The position numbers and the translations under genes were made by a program. Positions 50,100 through 59,897 of a DNA stretch of 64,000 nucleotides are shown here, in pieces. Source of the stretch: Lachnospiraceae bacterium (GTDB lineage: Bacteria > Bacillota > Clostridia > Lachnospirales > Lachnospiraceae); contig JAUNIX010000005.1 of the NCBI GenBank assembly GCA_030523275.1, positions 44,353 through 108,352 on the forward strand, in the 5' to 3' direction. Numbering within the stretch: the first letter of the stretch is position 1; each line of letters begins with the position of its first letter. The notes beneath the pieces are model-generated. The model worked only from the letters and a program-made list of their open reading frames with translations, did no database searches and was not told the DNA's origin.

Positions 50100-52250
50100 A
50101 TGAAAAAATTAAAAATGTTAGCACCTGTAAAAGGTAAAGTTATACCGATTGAGCAGGCGCCAGATGAAGTATTTTCCCAAAAAATTTTGGGCGATGGTGT
50201 TGCCATTATTCCAGAGGAAGGAAAATTGTATAGTCCTGTTGACGGAACAATTACAACCATTACAGATACTTTGCATGCATACAGTTTTGAAACAGAAGAC
50301 GGTGTGCAAATGATTGTTCACTTTGGTTTAGAAACTGTTTCATTAAAAGGAAAAGGTTTTAAAACGAAAGTAAAAGTTGGTGACAAAGTAAAAGCGGGAG
50401 ACTTGATTGCAGAAGTGGATATGGATTATCTTCAGAAAAAAGGTATCGAAACGATGACACCGGTTATTATTTGCGGCGGAGTTGAATTTGATCAGTTAGA
50501 TGTTCATTACGGCGATATTGACGCAGGAAAAGTATTAATGAGTTTAAAAGAGACGGCACAAGAAGAAAAGAAAGAGGAAAAACCAGCAAAGAAGGAGAAA
50601 AAAGCAAAGAAAAAATTTCCAATTGATTTTGACTTTTTACAGAAACTTGGAAAATGTTTAATGACGGTAATTGCAGTTATGCCAGCCGCAGGACTGATGA
50701 TCAGTGTCGGTAATTTAATTGTCATAGTTGGTGGTGATCTTAGTCTTGTCAATACAATTGGAACAATGATTGCAGAAATTGGTTGGGCAATTATCAATAA
50801 CTTGCATATTTTGTTTGCGGCGGCGATTGGAGGTTCCTGGGCGAAAGAACGGGCTGGTGGAGCTTTTGCAGCAGTGATTGCTTTTTGTTTGATTAATGTT
50901 ATTACAGGTTCTGTTTTAGGTGTAACTTCTGATATGCTTACGGATCCTGAAGCTGTAACCCATACATTATTTGGACAGAAAATATTAGTAGCAGATTATT
51001 TTGTGAATGTCCTTAATAAACCGGCATTAAATATGGGAGTGTTTGTCGGAATTATAGCTGGTTTTGTTGGTGCAACTGCATTTAACAAATATTATAATTT
51101 CCGAAAACTTCCAGATGCATTATCTTTCTTTAATGGAAAACGTTTTGTACCATTGGTTGTTATTTTCTATTCTACAGTAATCGCATTAATTTTAAGTATT
51201 ATTTGGCCGGTAGTACAGACAGGAATTAATAGCTTTGGTATTTGGATTGCAAATTCATCCGATACATCACCGATTTTAGCACCATTTGTATATGGTACGT
51301 TGGAACGTCTATTGTTACCTTTTGGATTGCATCATATGTTGACAATCCCAATGAATTATACATCATTTGGTGGTACATATACAATTTTAACTGGTGCAAA
51401 TGCAGGAACCCAGGTGTTTGGACAGGATCCACTTTGGTTGGCATGGGTGACGGACTTAATTAACTTAAAAGGTGCTGGTGATATAGCAGGATATCAGCAT
51501 TTATTAACAACAGTAACACCAGCTCGTTTCAAAGTTGGCCAGATGATTGGTGCAACTGGTCTATTATTAGGTGTTGCTCTAGCAATGTATCGAAGAGTAG
51601 AACCAGAACGTAAACCTAAATATAAATCAATGTTTATTTCGATTGTTGCAGCAGTATTTTTAACAGGTGTTACAGAACCAATTGAATTTATGTTTATGTT
51701 TGCAGCATTACCATTATATATTGTATATGCATTATTACAGGGATGTGCATTTGCATTAGCGGGTGTTATAGACCTTCGTTTGCACTCTTTTGGTAATCTG
51801 GAATTTATCACTCGTATTCCAATGTCATTGAAAGCGGGACTGGGTGGAGATATTATTCATTTCATTATTTGTGTTATCGCATTCTTTATTATTGGATATT
51901 TAGTTTCCTATTTTATGATTGGAAAATTCAATTATGCTACACCAGGTCGTCTCGGTAATTATACAGATGAAAATGATGATGGAGATGATAATAAAGCGGG
52001 TAACGGTGGAACAGGAAGCGCTAAAGCGGAAAAAATCATCGCTTTGTTAGGTGGAAGAGAAAATATTGAATTGGTAGATGCTTGTATGACAAGACTTCGA
52101 GTTACCGTAAAAGATGTAGATAAAGTAGCGGAACTTGATGCGTGGAAAGCAGAGGGAGCTATGGGTCTTGTGAAAAAAGATACAGGTATTCAGGCAATTT
52201 ATGGACCAAAAGCAGATATATTAAAATCGGATATTAATGATATTTTATGA
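50100..52250 (+). CDS. PTS IIA-IIC-IIB permease, glucose/maltose type
   Basis: The 716-residue protein has an N-terminal IIA-Glc-like domain (1-150; LAPVKGKVIPIEQAPDEVFSQKILGDG, phospho-His74 in IVHFGLETV), a Lys-rich linker (155-175), a IIC domain with about ten helices (180-620; HHMLTIPMNY, GVTEPIEFMFMF), and a C-terminal IIB domain (640-716) with phospho-Cys662 in VDACMTRLRVTV. Order A-C-B is less usual than C-B-A or B-C-A. The downstream MapP-like phosphatase and MalQ argue for maltose, imported as maltose 6'-phosphate. Confidence 0.93.
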   Translation: MKKLKMLAPVKGKVIPIEQAPDEVFSQKILGDGVAIIPEEGKLYSPVDGTITTITDTLHAYSFETEDGVQMIVHFGLETVSLKGKGFKTKVKVGDKVKAGDLIAEVDMDYLQKKGIETMTPVIICGGVEFDQLDVHYGDIDAGKVLMSLKETAQEEKKEEKPAKKEKKAKKKFPIDFDFLQKLGKCLMTVIAVMPAAGLMISVGNLIVIVGGDLSLVNTIGTMIAEIGWAIINNLHILFAAAIGGSWAKERAGGAFAAVIAFCLINVITGSVLGVTSDMLTDPEAVTHTLFGQKILVADYFVNVLNKPALNMGVFVGIIAGFVGATAFNKYYNFRKLPDALSFFNGKRFVPLVVIFYSTVIALILSIIWPVVQTGINSFGIWIANSSDTSPILAPFVYGTLERLLLPFGLHHMLTIPMNYTSFGGTYTILTGANAGTQVFGQDPLWLAWVTDLINLKGAGDIAGYQHLLTTVTPARFKVGQMIGATGLLLGVALAMYRRVEPERKPKYKSMFISIVAAVFLTGVTEPIEFMFMFAALPLYIVYALLQGCAFALAGVIDLRLHSFGNLEFITRIPMSLKAGLGGDIIHFIICVIAFFIIGYLVSYFMIGKFNYATPGRLGNYTDENDDGDDNKAGNGGTGSAKAEKIIALLGGRENIELVDACMTRLRVTVKDVDKVAELDAWKAEGAMGLVKKDTGIQAIYGPKADILKSDINDIL

Positions 52251-52276
52251 TGAAGAACAGTCAGAGGGAATGATAA

Positions 52277-53119
52277 GTGAAAGCATTAACACTGAATATA
52301 CATAGTCATTCAAATGAGCATAATGAGTATGACTACCATCACATGATTCGTACATTTTCTAATTATATAATAAAACAAAAAATTGATGTGATTGCTATTC
52401 AAGAAAGTTGCCAGACTGGTACCAAAGAGCAGGTAATGAAGGAAGAGTTATCTTCCTTCATACCATGTCAAGAGGGTGTGACAATTACGAATGATAATTG
52501 TGCATGGTTAATTGTAAAAGAGGCAGAGAAAAAAGGCGTAAATTTTTATTGGACTTGGTGTCAGGCAAAATTAGGATATAGTAAATATGATGAAGGATTG
52601 GCAATATTAAGTCGCTATCCTATTTTGCAGACGGAAGAGGCATATATTTCTCGATCGCATGATTTTTATAACTGGAAAACAAGAAAAATATTGGGATGTG
52701 AAATATTAATTGAAAGTAAAATACAATGGTTCTATTCTGTACATATGGGATGGTGGCAGGATGAAGAGGAAAATTTCATTTCTCAGATGCTAAGAGTACA
52801 AAAGATTGTAGAAAACAAAAAGGAAAATGTATTTTTGATGGGTGATTTTAATAGCCCGTCTCATGTGAGAGGAGAAGGGTATGATTATATAAAAGCAAAT
52901 AAATGGAAGGATACTTATGAACTTGCACTGGAAAAAGATAATGGAATTACTGTTCCGGGAATGATTGACGGATGGAAACAAGGAGTTGATCAAGGTATGA
53001 GAATTGATTATATATGGTCTAAACAATCAATTTCTGTTGCATCATCAAAAATAATGTTTTCAGGAAATACAGAACCTGTGATTTCGGATCATTTTGGAGT
53101 ATGCATTACAATAATATAA
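52277..53119 (+). CDS. mapP: EEP-family phosphatase, probable maltose 6'-phosphate phosphatase
   Basis: The 280-residue protein has the endonuclease/exonuclease/phosphatase fold motifs: LTLNIHSHS, DVIAIQESC (metal Glu), VHMGWW, FLMGDFNSP (GDFN), IDYIWSK and SDHFGV (catalytic Asp-His). In Enterococcus faecalis the phosphatase MapP, as I remember of this family and encoded with a maltose PTS, converts maltose 6'-phosphate to maltose. The same context here (PTS, then MalQ) supports that role. GTG start with AGAGGGA upstream. Confidence 0.75.
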   Translation: MKALTLNIHSHSNEHNEYDYHHMIRTFSNYIIKQKIDVIAIQESCQTGTKEQVMKEELSSFIPCQEGVTITNDNCAWLIVKEAEKKGVNFYWTWCQAKLGYSKYDEGLAILSRYPILQTEEAYISRSHDFYNWKTRKILGCEILIESKIQWFYSVHMGWWQDEEENFISQMLRVQKIVENKKENVFLMGDFNSPSHVRGEGYDYIKANKWKDTYELALEKDNGITVPGMIDGWKQGVDQGMRIDYIWSKQSISVASSKIMFSGNTEPVISDHFGVCITII

Positions 53120-53146
53120 TTATTTAAAAGTAAGGAGAAATGTACT

Positions 53147-54637
53147 ATGAGAGCGAGTGGTATATTATTGCCGATTAGCAGTTTACCGTCTCCATATGGT
53201 ATCGGTTGTTTTTCGATAGAGGCATATGAATTTATTAATAAAATCAAAAAGGCAGGACAAAAATTTTGGCAGATTCTTCCTTTAGGTCCGATTGGATATG
53301 GTGATTCTCCTTATCAGTCATTTTCAACATTTGCGGGAAATCCATATTATATTAATTTGGATCAATTAATATCGTATGGATGGTTGACAGCAGAAGAATG
53401 TAACATGATTGATTTTGGAAACGATGTCAGAAGCATCGACTATGGGAAGTTGTATAACGGCAGATATGTATTACTTCGAAAAGCGTTTGAAAGAAGTAAT
53501 ATTATTGAGAATGAAGAATTTCTCAAATTTCAGAAAGAAGAAGAAAAATGGCTTTCTGACTATGCCTTATACATGGCTTTAAAAAATGAAAATAATGGAA
53601 AAGCCTGGAATGAATGGGAAGAAGATTTGAAAAATCGTGATGAAAAGGCAATTGCGAAAAAAAAAGAAGAATTAAAAGAAGAAATTTATTTTTATGAATT
53701 CATGCAGTTTGAGTTTAGGAGACAGTGGTTAGCCTTAAAACAATATGCAAATGATAATGGAATAAAAATGATTGGAGATATTCCGATTTATGTCGCTTTT
53801 GACAGTGCCGATGTGTGGGCGAATAAAGAATTATTCCAGTTTGATGAAAAAGGATATCCTTTCGCAATTGCAGGTGTACCACCAGACGGATTTTCTGCAA
53901 CCGGTCAACTATGGGGAAATCCACTGTATAAATGGGATTATCACAAGAAAACAAATTATCAATGGTGGATAGAACGGTTACGTTTTTGCTATTCGATGTA
54001 CGATGTAGTACGGATTGACCATTTCCGTGGTTTTGATGAATATTTTTCTGTCCCATATGGAGATAAAACTGCTGTTAATGGACATTGGGAAAAAGGGCCG
54101 GGAATTGATTTATTCAATAAAATAGAAGAAGCATTTCCAGGAAAAGAAATCATAGCAGAAGATTTGGGATATGTAACAGATACTGTTAGGCAATTGGTAA
54201 AAGATACTGGTTATCCGGGAATGAAAGTCTTAGAATTTGCATTTGATTCTAGAGATAGTGGTTGTGCAAGTGATTATTTACCACATAATTATGAAAAAAA
54301 TAGTGTTGTTTATACAGGAACACATGATAATGAAACTGTAATTGGATGGTTTAATGAAGGATTGTTGCCAGAAGAAAGGCAAAAGGTAAGAAATTATTTA
54401 TGTGATCAAGAAACACCAGATGAGAAAATTCATATACCAATGATTTGTATGGCGATGCGAAGTGTTTCTAAACTGTGTATCATTCCAATGCAGGATTATT
54501 TGGGTCTTGGCAATGAAGCAAGAATGAATATGCCTTCAACTTCAGGATCAAACTGGAAATGGAGAATTCTTCCAAATGAATTTTCGGATGAATTGATTGA
54601 TCAAATATATCAGATTACAAAATGTTATGGAAGATAG
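53147..54637 (+). CDS. malQ: 4-alpha-glucanotransferase (amylomaltase)
   Basis: The 496-residue GH77 enzyme starts RASGILLPISSLPSPYGIGCFS. It has the GH77 loop PPDGFSATGQLWGNPLYKWD, the nucleophile Asp in VVRIDHFRGFDEYF, the acid/base Glu in IIAEDLGYVTD, and YTGTHDNETVIGW. It disproportionates maltose and maltodextrins, releasing glucose. It is 27 bases after mapP and 9 bases before glgB, so free maltose from MapP would feed it. Confidence 0.96.
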   Translation: MRASGILLPISSLPSPYGIGCFSIEAYEFINKIKKAGQKFWQILPLGPIGYGDSPYQSFSTFAGNPYYINLDQLISYGWLTAEECNMIDFGNDVRSIDYGKLYNGRYVLLRKAFERSNIIENEEFLKFQKEEEKWLSDYALYMALKNENNGKAWNEWEEDLKNRDEKAIAKKKEELKEEIYFYEFMQFEFRRQWLALKQYANDNGIKMIGDIPIYVAFDSADVWANKELFQFDEKGYPFAIAGVPPDGFSATGQLWGNPLYKWDYHKKTNYQWWIERLRFCYSMYDVVRIDHFRGFDEYFSVPYGDKTAVNGHWEKGPGIDLFNKIEEAFPGKEIIAEDLGYVTDTVRQLVKDTGYPGMKVLEFAFDSRDSGCASDYLPHNYEKNSVVYTGTHDNETVIGWFNEGLLPEERQKVRNYLCDQETPDEKIHIPMICMAMRSVSKLCIIPMQDYLGLGNEARMNMPSTSGSNWKWRILPNEFSDELIDQIYQITKCYGR

Positions 54638-54646
54638 GTGATAGTT

Positions 54647-56635
54647 ATGTTAAAAAAGCAGGCACACGAATTAACAGAGATGGATCAATACTTATTTGGT
54701 CAGGGAACGCATTATGATATTTATAAAAAATTAGGTGCCCATATGGTAGAAAAAAATGGTATAAAAGGAGTTCAATTTGCACTTTGGGCGCCGAATGCAA
54801 AAAAGGTAAGTGTTGTTGGAGAATTTAATCATTGGGATAAAACGGTTCATCCGATGAAACGTACTTATGAAATTGGTTTTTGGGAATTGTTTATTCCTGA
54901 TATTGAAGAAGGTATGTTATATAAATATAATATTAACAATTATCATAATCGTGACGTTTTAAAGGCAGATCCATTTGGAAATAGTATGGAGATGCGTCCG
55001 GGTAATGCTTCTAAAGTAACATCGATAGAAGGATTTACATGGCAGGATCAGCAATGGATGAAAAATCGCAAAAATTTGGATACAACAAAAGAGCCAATGT
55101 TTATATATGAAGTGCATCCGGGTTCCTGGATGAAACATCCATATACTATTGATAATCCACAAGGATTTTACAATTATAAGGAATTTGCTCATCGTCTTAC
55201 AGATTATATTTTAGAAATGGGGTACACCCATGTGGAGTTGATAGGAATTGCAGAGCATCCATTTGATGGTTCTTGGGGATATCAAGTAACAAATTATTAT
55301 GCCCCAACATCCAGACATGGAAGTCCTGAAGAATTTATGTATTTGGTAAATTATCTCCACAAACATGGAATTGGAGTGATTCTTGACTGGGTTCCAGCGC
55401 ATTTTCCGAAAGATGAATATGGTCTTGCAGAATTTGATGGTACGTGTCAATATGAGTATGCAAATTATTTAAAAGGAAATCATCCACAATGGGGTACGAA
55501 AATTTTTGATTATGGAAAAAACGAAGTAAAGAATTTTTTGATTGCAAATGCATTGTATTGGATTAGAGAATATCATATTGATGGTTTGCGTGTCGATGCG
55601 GTAGCGTCTATGTTGTATCTTGATTTTTGTCGTGGACCAGAACAATGGGAACCAAATGTACTAGGGGATAATCGAAATTTGGAAGCAATTGAATTTATAA
55701 AACATCTAAATTCGATTGTAGATAAAAAAGGTGATGGTGCGATTATTATTGCTGAAGAGTCTACCGCATGGCCAAAAGTAACAGGAAAAACAGAAGATGG
55801 GGGATTAGGATTTCATTTTAAGTGGAATATGGGATGGATGAATGATTTTCTGGCATATATGGAAATGGATCCAATTTATCGTCAATATCATCATAATAAG
55901 ATGAATTTTAGTATGATGTATGCATATAAAGAAAATTATATTCAGGTTCTTTCGCATGATGAAGTTGTGCACTTGAAACATTCTATGCTAGAAAAGATGC
56001 CTGGTCCAATTTGGGATAAATTTGCAAATTTAAAAGGTGCATATACCTTTATGACTGGACATCCTGGCAAAAAACTGTTGTTTATGGGACAAGAATTTGG
56101 GCAAGAACGTGAGTGGAGTGAGGAAAGAGAATTAGATTGGTATCTGCTTCAAAATTCTCGTCATTCATCTTTGCAATTATATATGAAGGATTTAATCCAT
56201 ATTTATAGAACATATCCATGTTTATATGAGTTGGATTGTGAGGAAGAAGGATTTACTTGGGTAAATGCAGACGACAACGAGAGAAGTATTTTTAGTTTTG
56301 AACGGTACGCCCAAAATAGCAAGAAAAGTCTTCTGTTTATATGTAATTTTACACCGGTAAATCGGATGGATTATAGAGTGGGTGCTTATAAAAATACAAA
56401 TTACACATTGATATTGAATAGCGATGACATAAAATATGGTGGTGGAGGTATGCATCCGGTTGAAGATACAAAATATAAAGCAGAAAAAGTATCTGCCGAT
56501 GATAGAGATTATTCATTTGCATTTCCATTACCGGCATATGCAGCAGTTGTTTTTGAATTTGAAAGGAAAAAACAAAAGAAAAAAGTGAAAAATAATTCAA
56601 AAAAGAAAGTGCTGATAAAAGTTGAATGTGATTGA
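54647..56635 (+). CDS. glgB: 1,4-alpha-glucan branching enzyme
   Basis: The 662-residue protein has a CBM48 domain (FALWAPNAKKVSVVGEFNHW), a GH13_9 catalytic domain (DWVPAHFP, nucleophile Asp in DGLRVDAVASMLY, Glu in IIAEESTAWPKV, VLSHDEVVH) and a C-terminal beta domain with a Lys-rich tail (KKQKKKVKNNSKKKVL). It introduces alpha-1,6 branches into glycogen. AGGTGA precedes the ATG at 54647 (a GTG lies at 54638). A maltose operon carrying glgB suggests glycogen as the sink. Confidence 0.96.
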   Translation: MLKKQAHELTEMDQYLFGQGTHYDIYKKLGAHMVEKNGIKGVQFALWAPNAKKVSVVGEFNHWDKTVHPMKRTYEIGFWELFIPDIEEGMLYKYNINNYHNRDVLKADPFGNSMEMRPGNASKVTSIEGFTWQDQQWMKNRKNLDTTKEPMFIYEVHPGSWMKHPYTIDNPQGFYNYKEFAHRLTDYILEMGYTHVELIGIAEHPFDGSWGYQVTNYYAPTSRHGSPEEFMYLVNYLHKHGIGVILDWVPAHFPKDEYGLAEFDGTCQYEYANYLKGNHPQWGTKIFDYGKNEVKNFLIANALYWIREYHIDGLRVDAVASMLYLDFCRGPEQWEPNVLGDNRNLEAIEFIKHLNSIVDKKGDGAIIIAEESTAWPKVTGKTEDGGLGFHFKWNMGWMNDFLAYMEMDPIYRQYHHNKMNFSMMYAYKENYIQVLSHDEVVHLKHSMLEKMPGPIWDKFANLKGAYTFMTGHPGKKLLFMGQEFGQEREWSEERELDWYLLQNSRHSSLQLYMKDLIHIYRTYPCLYELDCEEEGFTWVNADDNERSIFSFERYAQNSKKSLLFICNFTPVNRMDYRVGAYKNTNYTLILNSDDIKYGGGGMHPVEDTKYKAEKVSADDRDYSFAFPLPAYAAVVFEFERKKQKKKVKNNSKKKVLIKVECD

Positions 56636-56640
56636 ATAAA

Positions 56641-56675
56641 AAGAATGGGACTGTAAAAAAGTTCCATTCTTTTTT
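56641..56675 (+). terminator. Terminator of the maltose operon
   Basis: AAGAATGGGAC (56641-56651) pairs with GTTCCATTCTT (56661-56671) with one G-T pair, followed by six T residues. Confidence 0.9.
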
Positions 56676-56768
56676 ATCAGAAAAAATAATGTATTGTTAT
56701 ATAGAAAATCAATCATATTAAGATGACATTTTTAACAAAATAGAAGAATGTTTTTTGTGTAATATTTT

Positions 56769-56831
56769 TTGAAAAAGCAGTTGTATTAAAATAAATTGGT
56801 GTGATACTATATGAATATGAAAACGATTACA
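56769..56831 (+). promoter_or_regulatory. Promoter and cre-like site of the HAD gene
   Basis: TTGAAA (56769-56774) with TAAATT (56792-56797) at 17 bases is a possible promoter. TGAAAACGATTACA at 56818-56831 fits the catabolite-responsive element consensus TGWAANCGNTNWCA at every position, suggesting CcpA (or LacI-type) repression of the HAD gene. Confidence 0.65.
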
Positions 56832-56852
56832 CAACGAAAGGAGAAGTTAAAT

Positions 56853-57683
56853 ATGCACAGCAGAATTATTTTTTTGGATATCGATGGAACATTAACAGAA
56901 CCTGGTAGTAATATTCCGCCTGAATCAGCCCTGACAGCAATTCGCAAGGCGCAGGAGCGGGGACATTATGTATTTTTGTGTACAGGAAGAAATTATGGGA
57001 TGTTGTCGCCACTTTTAAAATATGATTTTGATGGAGTGATAGCAAGTTCAGGTGGTTATATAAAATGCAAAGAAAAGGTTATTTTTAATTGTCCGATGAC
57101 AATAGAACAACGTATAAAAGCGATGAATGTATTTAAAAACAATGGGATATTTCGAACAATTGAATGTATAAATGACTCTTATACGGATGAAGAATTTAAA
57201 GAATTTTTGCGAAAAAATACAAACAAAGGAAATAACAGTGAATTACTCCGCTGGAGAGAACAGATTGAAAGTTCATTAAATATTCGTCCTATGAAAGAAT
57301 ATGATGATCAACCTATATATAAAATGGTATTTATGACTGATAGTGAAAAACGATTAGAAGATCCTAAAAAAATATTGGGAGATGAATTTTTGTTTTGCAT
57401 ACAGAGCAAAGATAAATATGGTTTTATTAACGGTGAATTAATTAATTATAAGTTTAATAAAGGACAAGCAATTGAACGAGTTTGTGAGTATTTACAGATT
57501 CCGGTCGAGCATAGTATTGCTTTTGGTGATAGCATGAATGATTTGGAGATGATGGAAACAGCAGGACTTAGTATTTGCATGAAAAATGGCTGTGAGCAGC
57601 TTAAAAAAATCTCGGATGATGTTTGTCTTTCTGTAACAGATGATGGACTTTATCATGCTTTTATCAAATATCATTTAATATAG
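56853..57683 (+). CDS. HAD-superfamily phosphatase (Cof-type, IIB), candidate sucrose-6-phosphate phosphatase
   Basis: The 276-residue protein has motif I IFLDIDGTLTEPGS, motif II FLCTGRN, Lys in NKGQAIERV and motif IV IAFGDSMNDLEMM, with a IIB cap. Plant and cyanobacterial sucrose-6-phosphate phosphatases also belong to HAD-IIB. It sits between the maltose and sucrose PTS clusters, under a cre-like site, and could remove the phosphate of PTS-imported disaccharide. The role is inferred from position only. AAAGGAG supports the ATG at 56853, not 56811. Confidence 0.85.
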   Translation: MHSRIIFLDIDGTLTEPGSNIPPESALTAIRKAQERGHYVFLCTGRNYGMLSPLLKYDFDGVIASSGGYIKCKEKVIFNCPMTIEQRIKAMNVFKNNGIFRTIECINDSYTDEEFKEFLRKNTNKGNNSELLRWREQIESSLNIRPMKEYDDQPIYKMVFMTDSEKRLEDPKKILGDEFLFCIQSKDKYGFINGELINYKFNKGQAIERVCEYLQIPVEHSIAFGDSMNDLEMMETAGLSICMKNGCEQLKKISDDVCLSVTDDGLYHAFIKYHLI

Positions 57684-57697
57684 TCACCCTGTATCTA

Positions 57698-57740
57698 TAG
57701 ATTGTGAATAAAAAGTAATGACATCACAGTCTATTATTTT
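57698..57740 (+). terminator. Probable terminator of the HAD gene
   Basis: TAGATTGTGA (57698-57707) pairs with TCACAGTCTA (57724-57733) with one G-T pair; TTATTTT follows. Confidence 0.65.
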
Positions 57741-57750
57741 AAATAAAACA

Positions 57751-57865
57751 TGAAATCGATTTCGGCAATTTCAACAAAACTATAGGATAAATATTGGATG
57801 ATATGTCAATTTACATTTATAATATCAGTAATTATAATATATGACATAAGATGTAATCGATTTCA
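57751..57865 (+). promoter_or_regulatory. Sucrose-operon promoter with two LacI/cre-type operators
   Basis: TTTACA (57810-57815) and TATAAT (57833-57838) are 17 bases apart. TGTAATCGATTTCA at 57852-57865, just after the start point, fits the cre consensus at all positions; TGAAATCGATTTCG at 57751-57764 fits except the last base and contains the perfect palindrome GAAATCGATTTC. They are 101 bases apart, suitable for looping by the LacI-type regulator at 62836, or for CcpA. Confidence 0.8.
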
Positions 57866-57946
57866 TATCATTGGCCGATGAGAAATTGTTTGTACGAATT
57901 TAATGAAGCAACTAGTGAATGATTTAAAGAGGATAAGGAGAGAAAA

Positions 57947-59827
57947 ATGGCATTAGATTATCGAAAATGTGCTCAAGAGATTTTTGAAAATCTTGGAGGT
58001 AGAGAAAATTTAGTTAGTGCTGCACATTGTGCAACCAGACTTCGTTTAGTCACTGTGGATAATGACAAGATTGATATGAAAAAGTTGGAAAATATCGAGG
58101 GTGTAAAGGGAGTATTTAGTAACAATGGACAGTTACAATTAATTATTGGTACTGGAACAGTTAATAAAGTATATGATGAATTTTTAGCAGTTAGTGGTAT
58201 GGAAGCAGCAACGAAAGATGATGTAAAAGCTGCCGCTGCAGCAGCGCAACCGTTACCAAAGCGTATTATAAAAGCACTAGGTGATGTATTTGTACCTATT
58301 CTTCCTGCAATCGTTGCCGCTGGTCTTATGATGGGGCTTGTAGAAGCGCTTGGTCAGTTTTTCCCGGCATTTGCACAAAGTGATATTTATAGTTGGATGG
58401 ATTTGGTGGCAAATACGGCAATTGTGTACTTGCCAGTGTTGGTAGCAATTAGTGCAGCCAGAGTGTTTGGCGGAAATATTTTTCTTGCCGGTACAATTGG
58501 TATGCTGTTAATGCATATGAATTTGTTATCTGCATGGACAGCGGCATCTGATCCAAGTCAAATTAAATATTGGCACATTGCTTTCTTTAGTATTCGTCAG
58601 GTTAATTATCAGGGACATATTATCCCGATTATTATTGCAATCTGGTTTATGTGTCAATTAGAAAAGCGATTACATAAAATTGTGCCGGAGATGATCGATT
58701 TATTTGTCACTCCTTTGGTTACTGTGTTTGTTACAGCGTTTTTAACAATGACAATTATTGGTCCGGTCTTTATTGTAGTGGAAAATAATATTTTAACATT
58801 TGTAAAAGCTTTACTTGCATTGCCGCTTGGAATTGGTTCGTTTGTCTGTGGAGGGCTTTATCCATTATTTGTTGTCTGTGGTATTCACCATATGTTCAAT
58901 GTATTAGAAGCTGGTATGATTGCAGAGAATGGTATGAATCTTTGGTTGCCGGTATCCTGTTCAGCAAACTTTGCAATGTGCATGGCATGTGTAGCAGTCT
59001 TTGTAAAATCAAAAAATAAGAAAACAAAATCTTTAGCTTTGCCAGCGGGATTATCTGCATCTCTAGGTATCACAGAGCCAGCCATCTTTGGTATTAATCT
59101 TCGTTTTATGACTCCGTTAGTTTGTGGTATGGTTGGTGGTGCTTTTGGAGCAGCCGTTGGTTCTATTATTGGTGTTTACGGTTCTGCTTATGGAGTCACA
59201 GGTATTCCTGGTTTCCTTATTACAACACATTGTACCGTACAGTACACCATTATGTTAGCAATTGCCGGTGCGATTGCATTTATCTTAACCTATATTGTCT
59301 GGAAAGAAGAAACAGAAGAATCTGAAACAAATACAATCGAAACGGAAGAGGAGATTGTGGTAAGCTTTGAAACGGCAGAACCAGGTGTCTATGCACCAAT
59401 TAAGGGAAATGTAATAGCAAGAGAAGATATTCCAGATCCAACATTTGCATCGGGTGTACTTGGAGATGGTGTTGGTATTGAACCAGAAGTGGGAGAAGTA
59501 TATGCTCCATTTGATGGAACGATAATGTCGGTTGTTGACAGCAAACATGCGATTGCATTAGCTGGTCCTAATGATATTCAGATGTTAATTCATGTAGGTA
59601 TTGATACTGTTCAGATGAATGGAGATGGATTTGAAGTTTTCGTAGAAAATGGTCAGGAAGTCAAAGCTGGACAGAAGATGATGAACTTTAGTATTGATAA
59701 GATCAAAAATGCGGGTTACAGTACAACGACGGCTGTATTAGTAGCTAATAGTGATGATTTTACAAGCTTTAAAGTTGAAAAATTAGGAAAAACAGTATTA
59801 GGTGAGAAGTTAATTTCTGTAGAATAA
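57947..59827 (+). CDS. scrA: PTS IIBCA permease, sucrose type
   Basis: The 626-residue protein has IIB at the N-terminus (phospho-Cys28 in AAHCATRLRLV), IIC with about ten helices (100-460; CGIHHMFNVLEAGMI, GITEPAIFGINLRF) and IIA at the C-terminus (phospho-His549 in LIHVGIDTV). Such BCA proteins of the beta-glucoside/sucrose class import sucrose as sucrose 6-phosphate. Neighbouring fructokinase and amylosucrase-like genes support sucrose. AAGGAG precedes the ATG. Confidence 0.9.
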   Translation: MALDYRKCAQEIFENLGGRENLVSAAHCATRLRLVTVDNDKIDMKKLENIEGVKGVFSNNGQLQLIIGTGTVNKVYDEFLAVSGMEAATKDDVKAAAAAAQPLPKRIIKALGDVFVPILPAIVAAGLMMGLVEALGQFFPAFAQSDIYSWMDLVANTAIVYLPVLVAISAARVFGGNIFLAGTIGMLLMHMNLLSAWTAASDPSQIKYWHIAFFSIRQVNYQGHIIPIIIAIWFMCQLEKRLHKIVPEMIDLFVTPLVTVFVTAFLTMTIIGPVFIVVENNILTFVKALLALPLGIGSFVCGGLYPLFVVCGIHHMFNVLEAGMIAENGMNLWLPVSCSANFAMCMACVAVFVKSKNKKTKSLALPAGLSASLGITEPAIFGINLRFMTPLVCGMVGGAFGAAVGSIIGVYGSAYGVTGIPGFLITTHCTVQYTIMLAIAGAIAFILTYIVWKEETEESETNTIETEEEIVVSFETAEPGVYAPIKGNVIAREDIPDPTFASGVLGDGVGIEPEVGEVYAPFDGTIMSVVDSKHAIALAGPNDIQMLIHVGIDTVQMNGDGFEVFVENGQEVKAGQKMMNFSIDKIKNAGYSTTTAVLVANSDDFTSFKVEKLGKTVLGEKLISVE

Positions 59828-59840
59828 AACGGCAGCATGT

Positions 59841-59873
59841 GAAGGAAGCCAGAGTAATCGTCTGGTTTCCTTC
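59841..59873 (+). terminator. Intra-operon hairpin
   Basis: GAAGGAAGCCAGA (59841-59853) pairs with TCTGGTTTCCTTC (59861-59873) with one wobble, without a T run. It may reduce read-through or protect the PTS transcript. Confidence 0.6.
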
Positions 59874-59897
59874 ATTAATCAATAGGTGGATTTTAAG

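Noticed and set aside
57751..57865. Treating the two GAAATCGATTTC-like sites as CcpA cre sites only
   Set aside because: They fit cre, but the perfect palindrome, 101-base spacing and a LacI-type gene in the operon make a local repressor at least as likely; left open.
59841..59873. Strong terminator splitting the sucrose operon
   Set aside because: The hairpin lacks a T run, so it is described only as an attenuating or processing hairpin.
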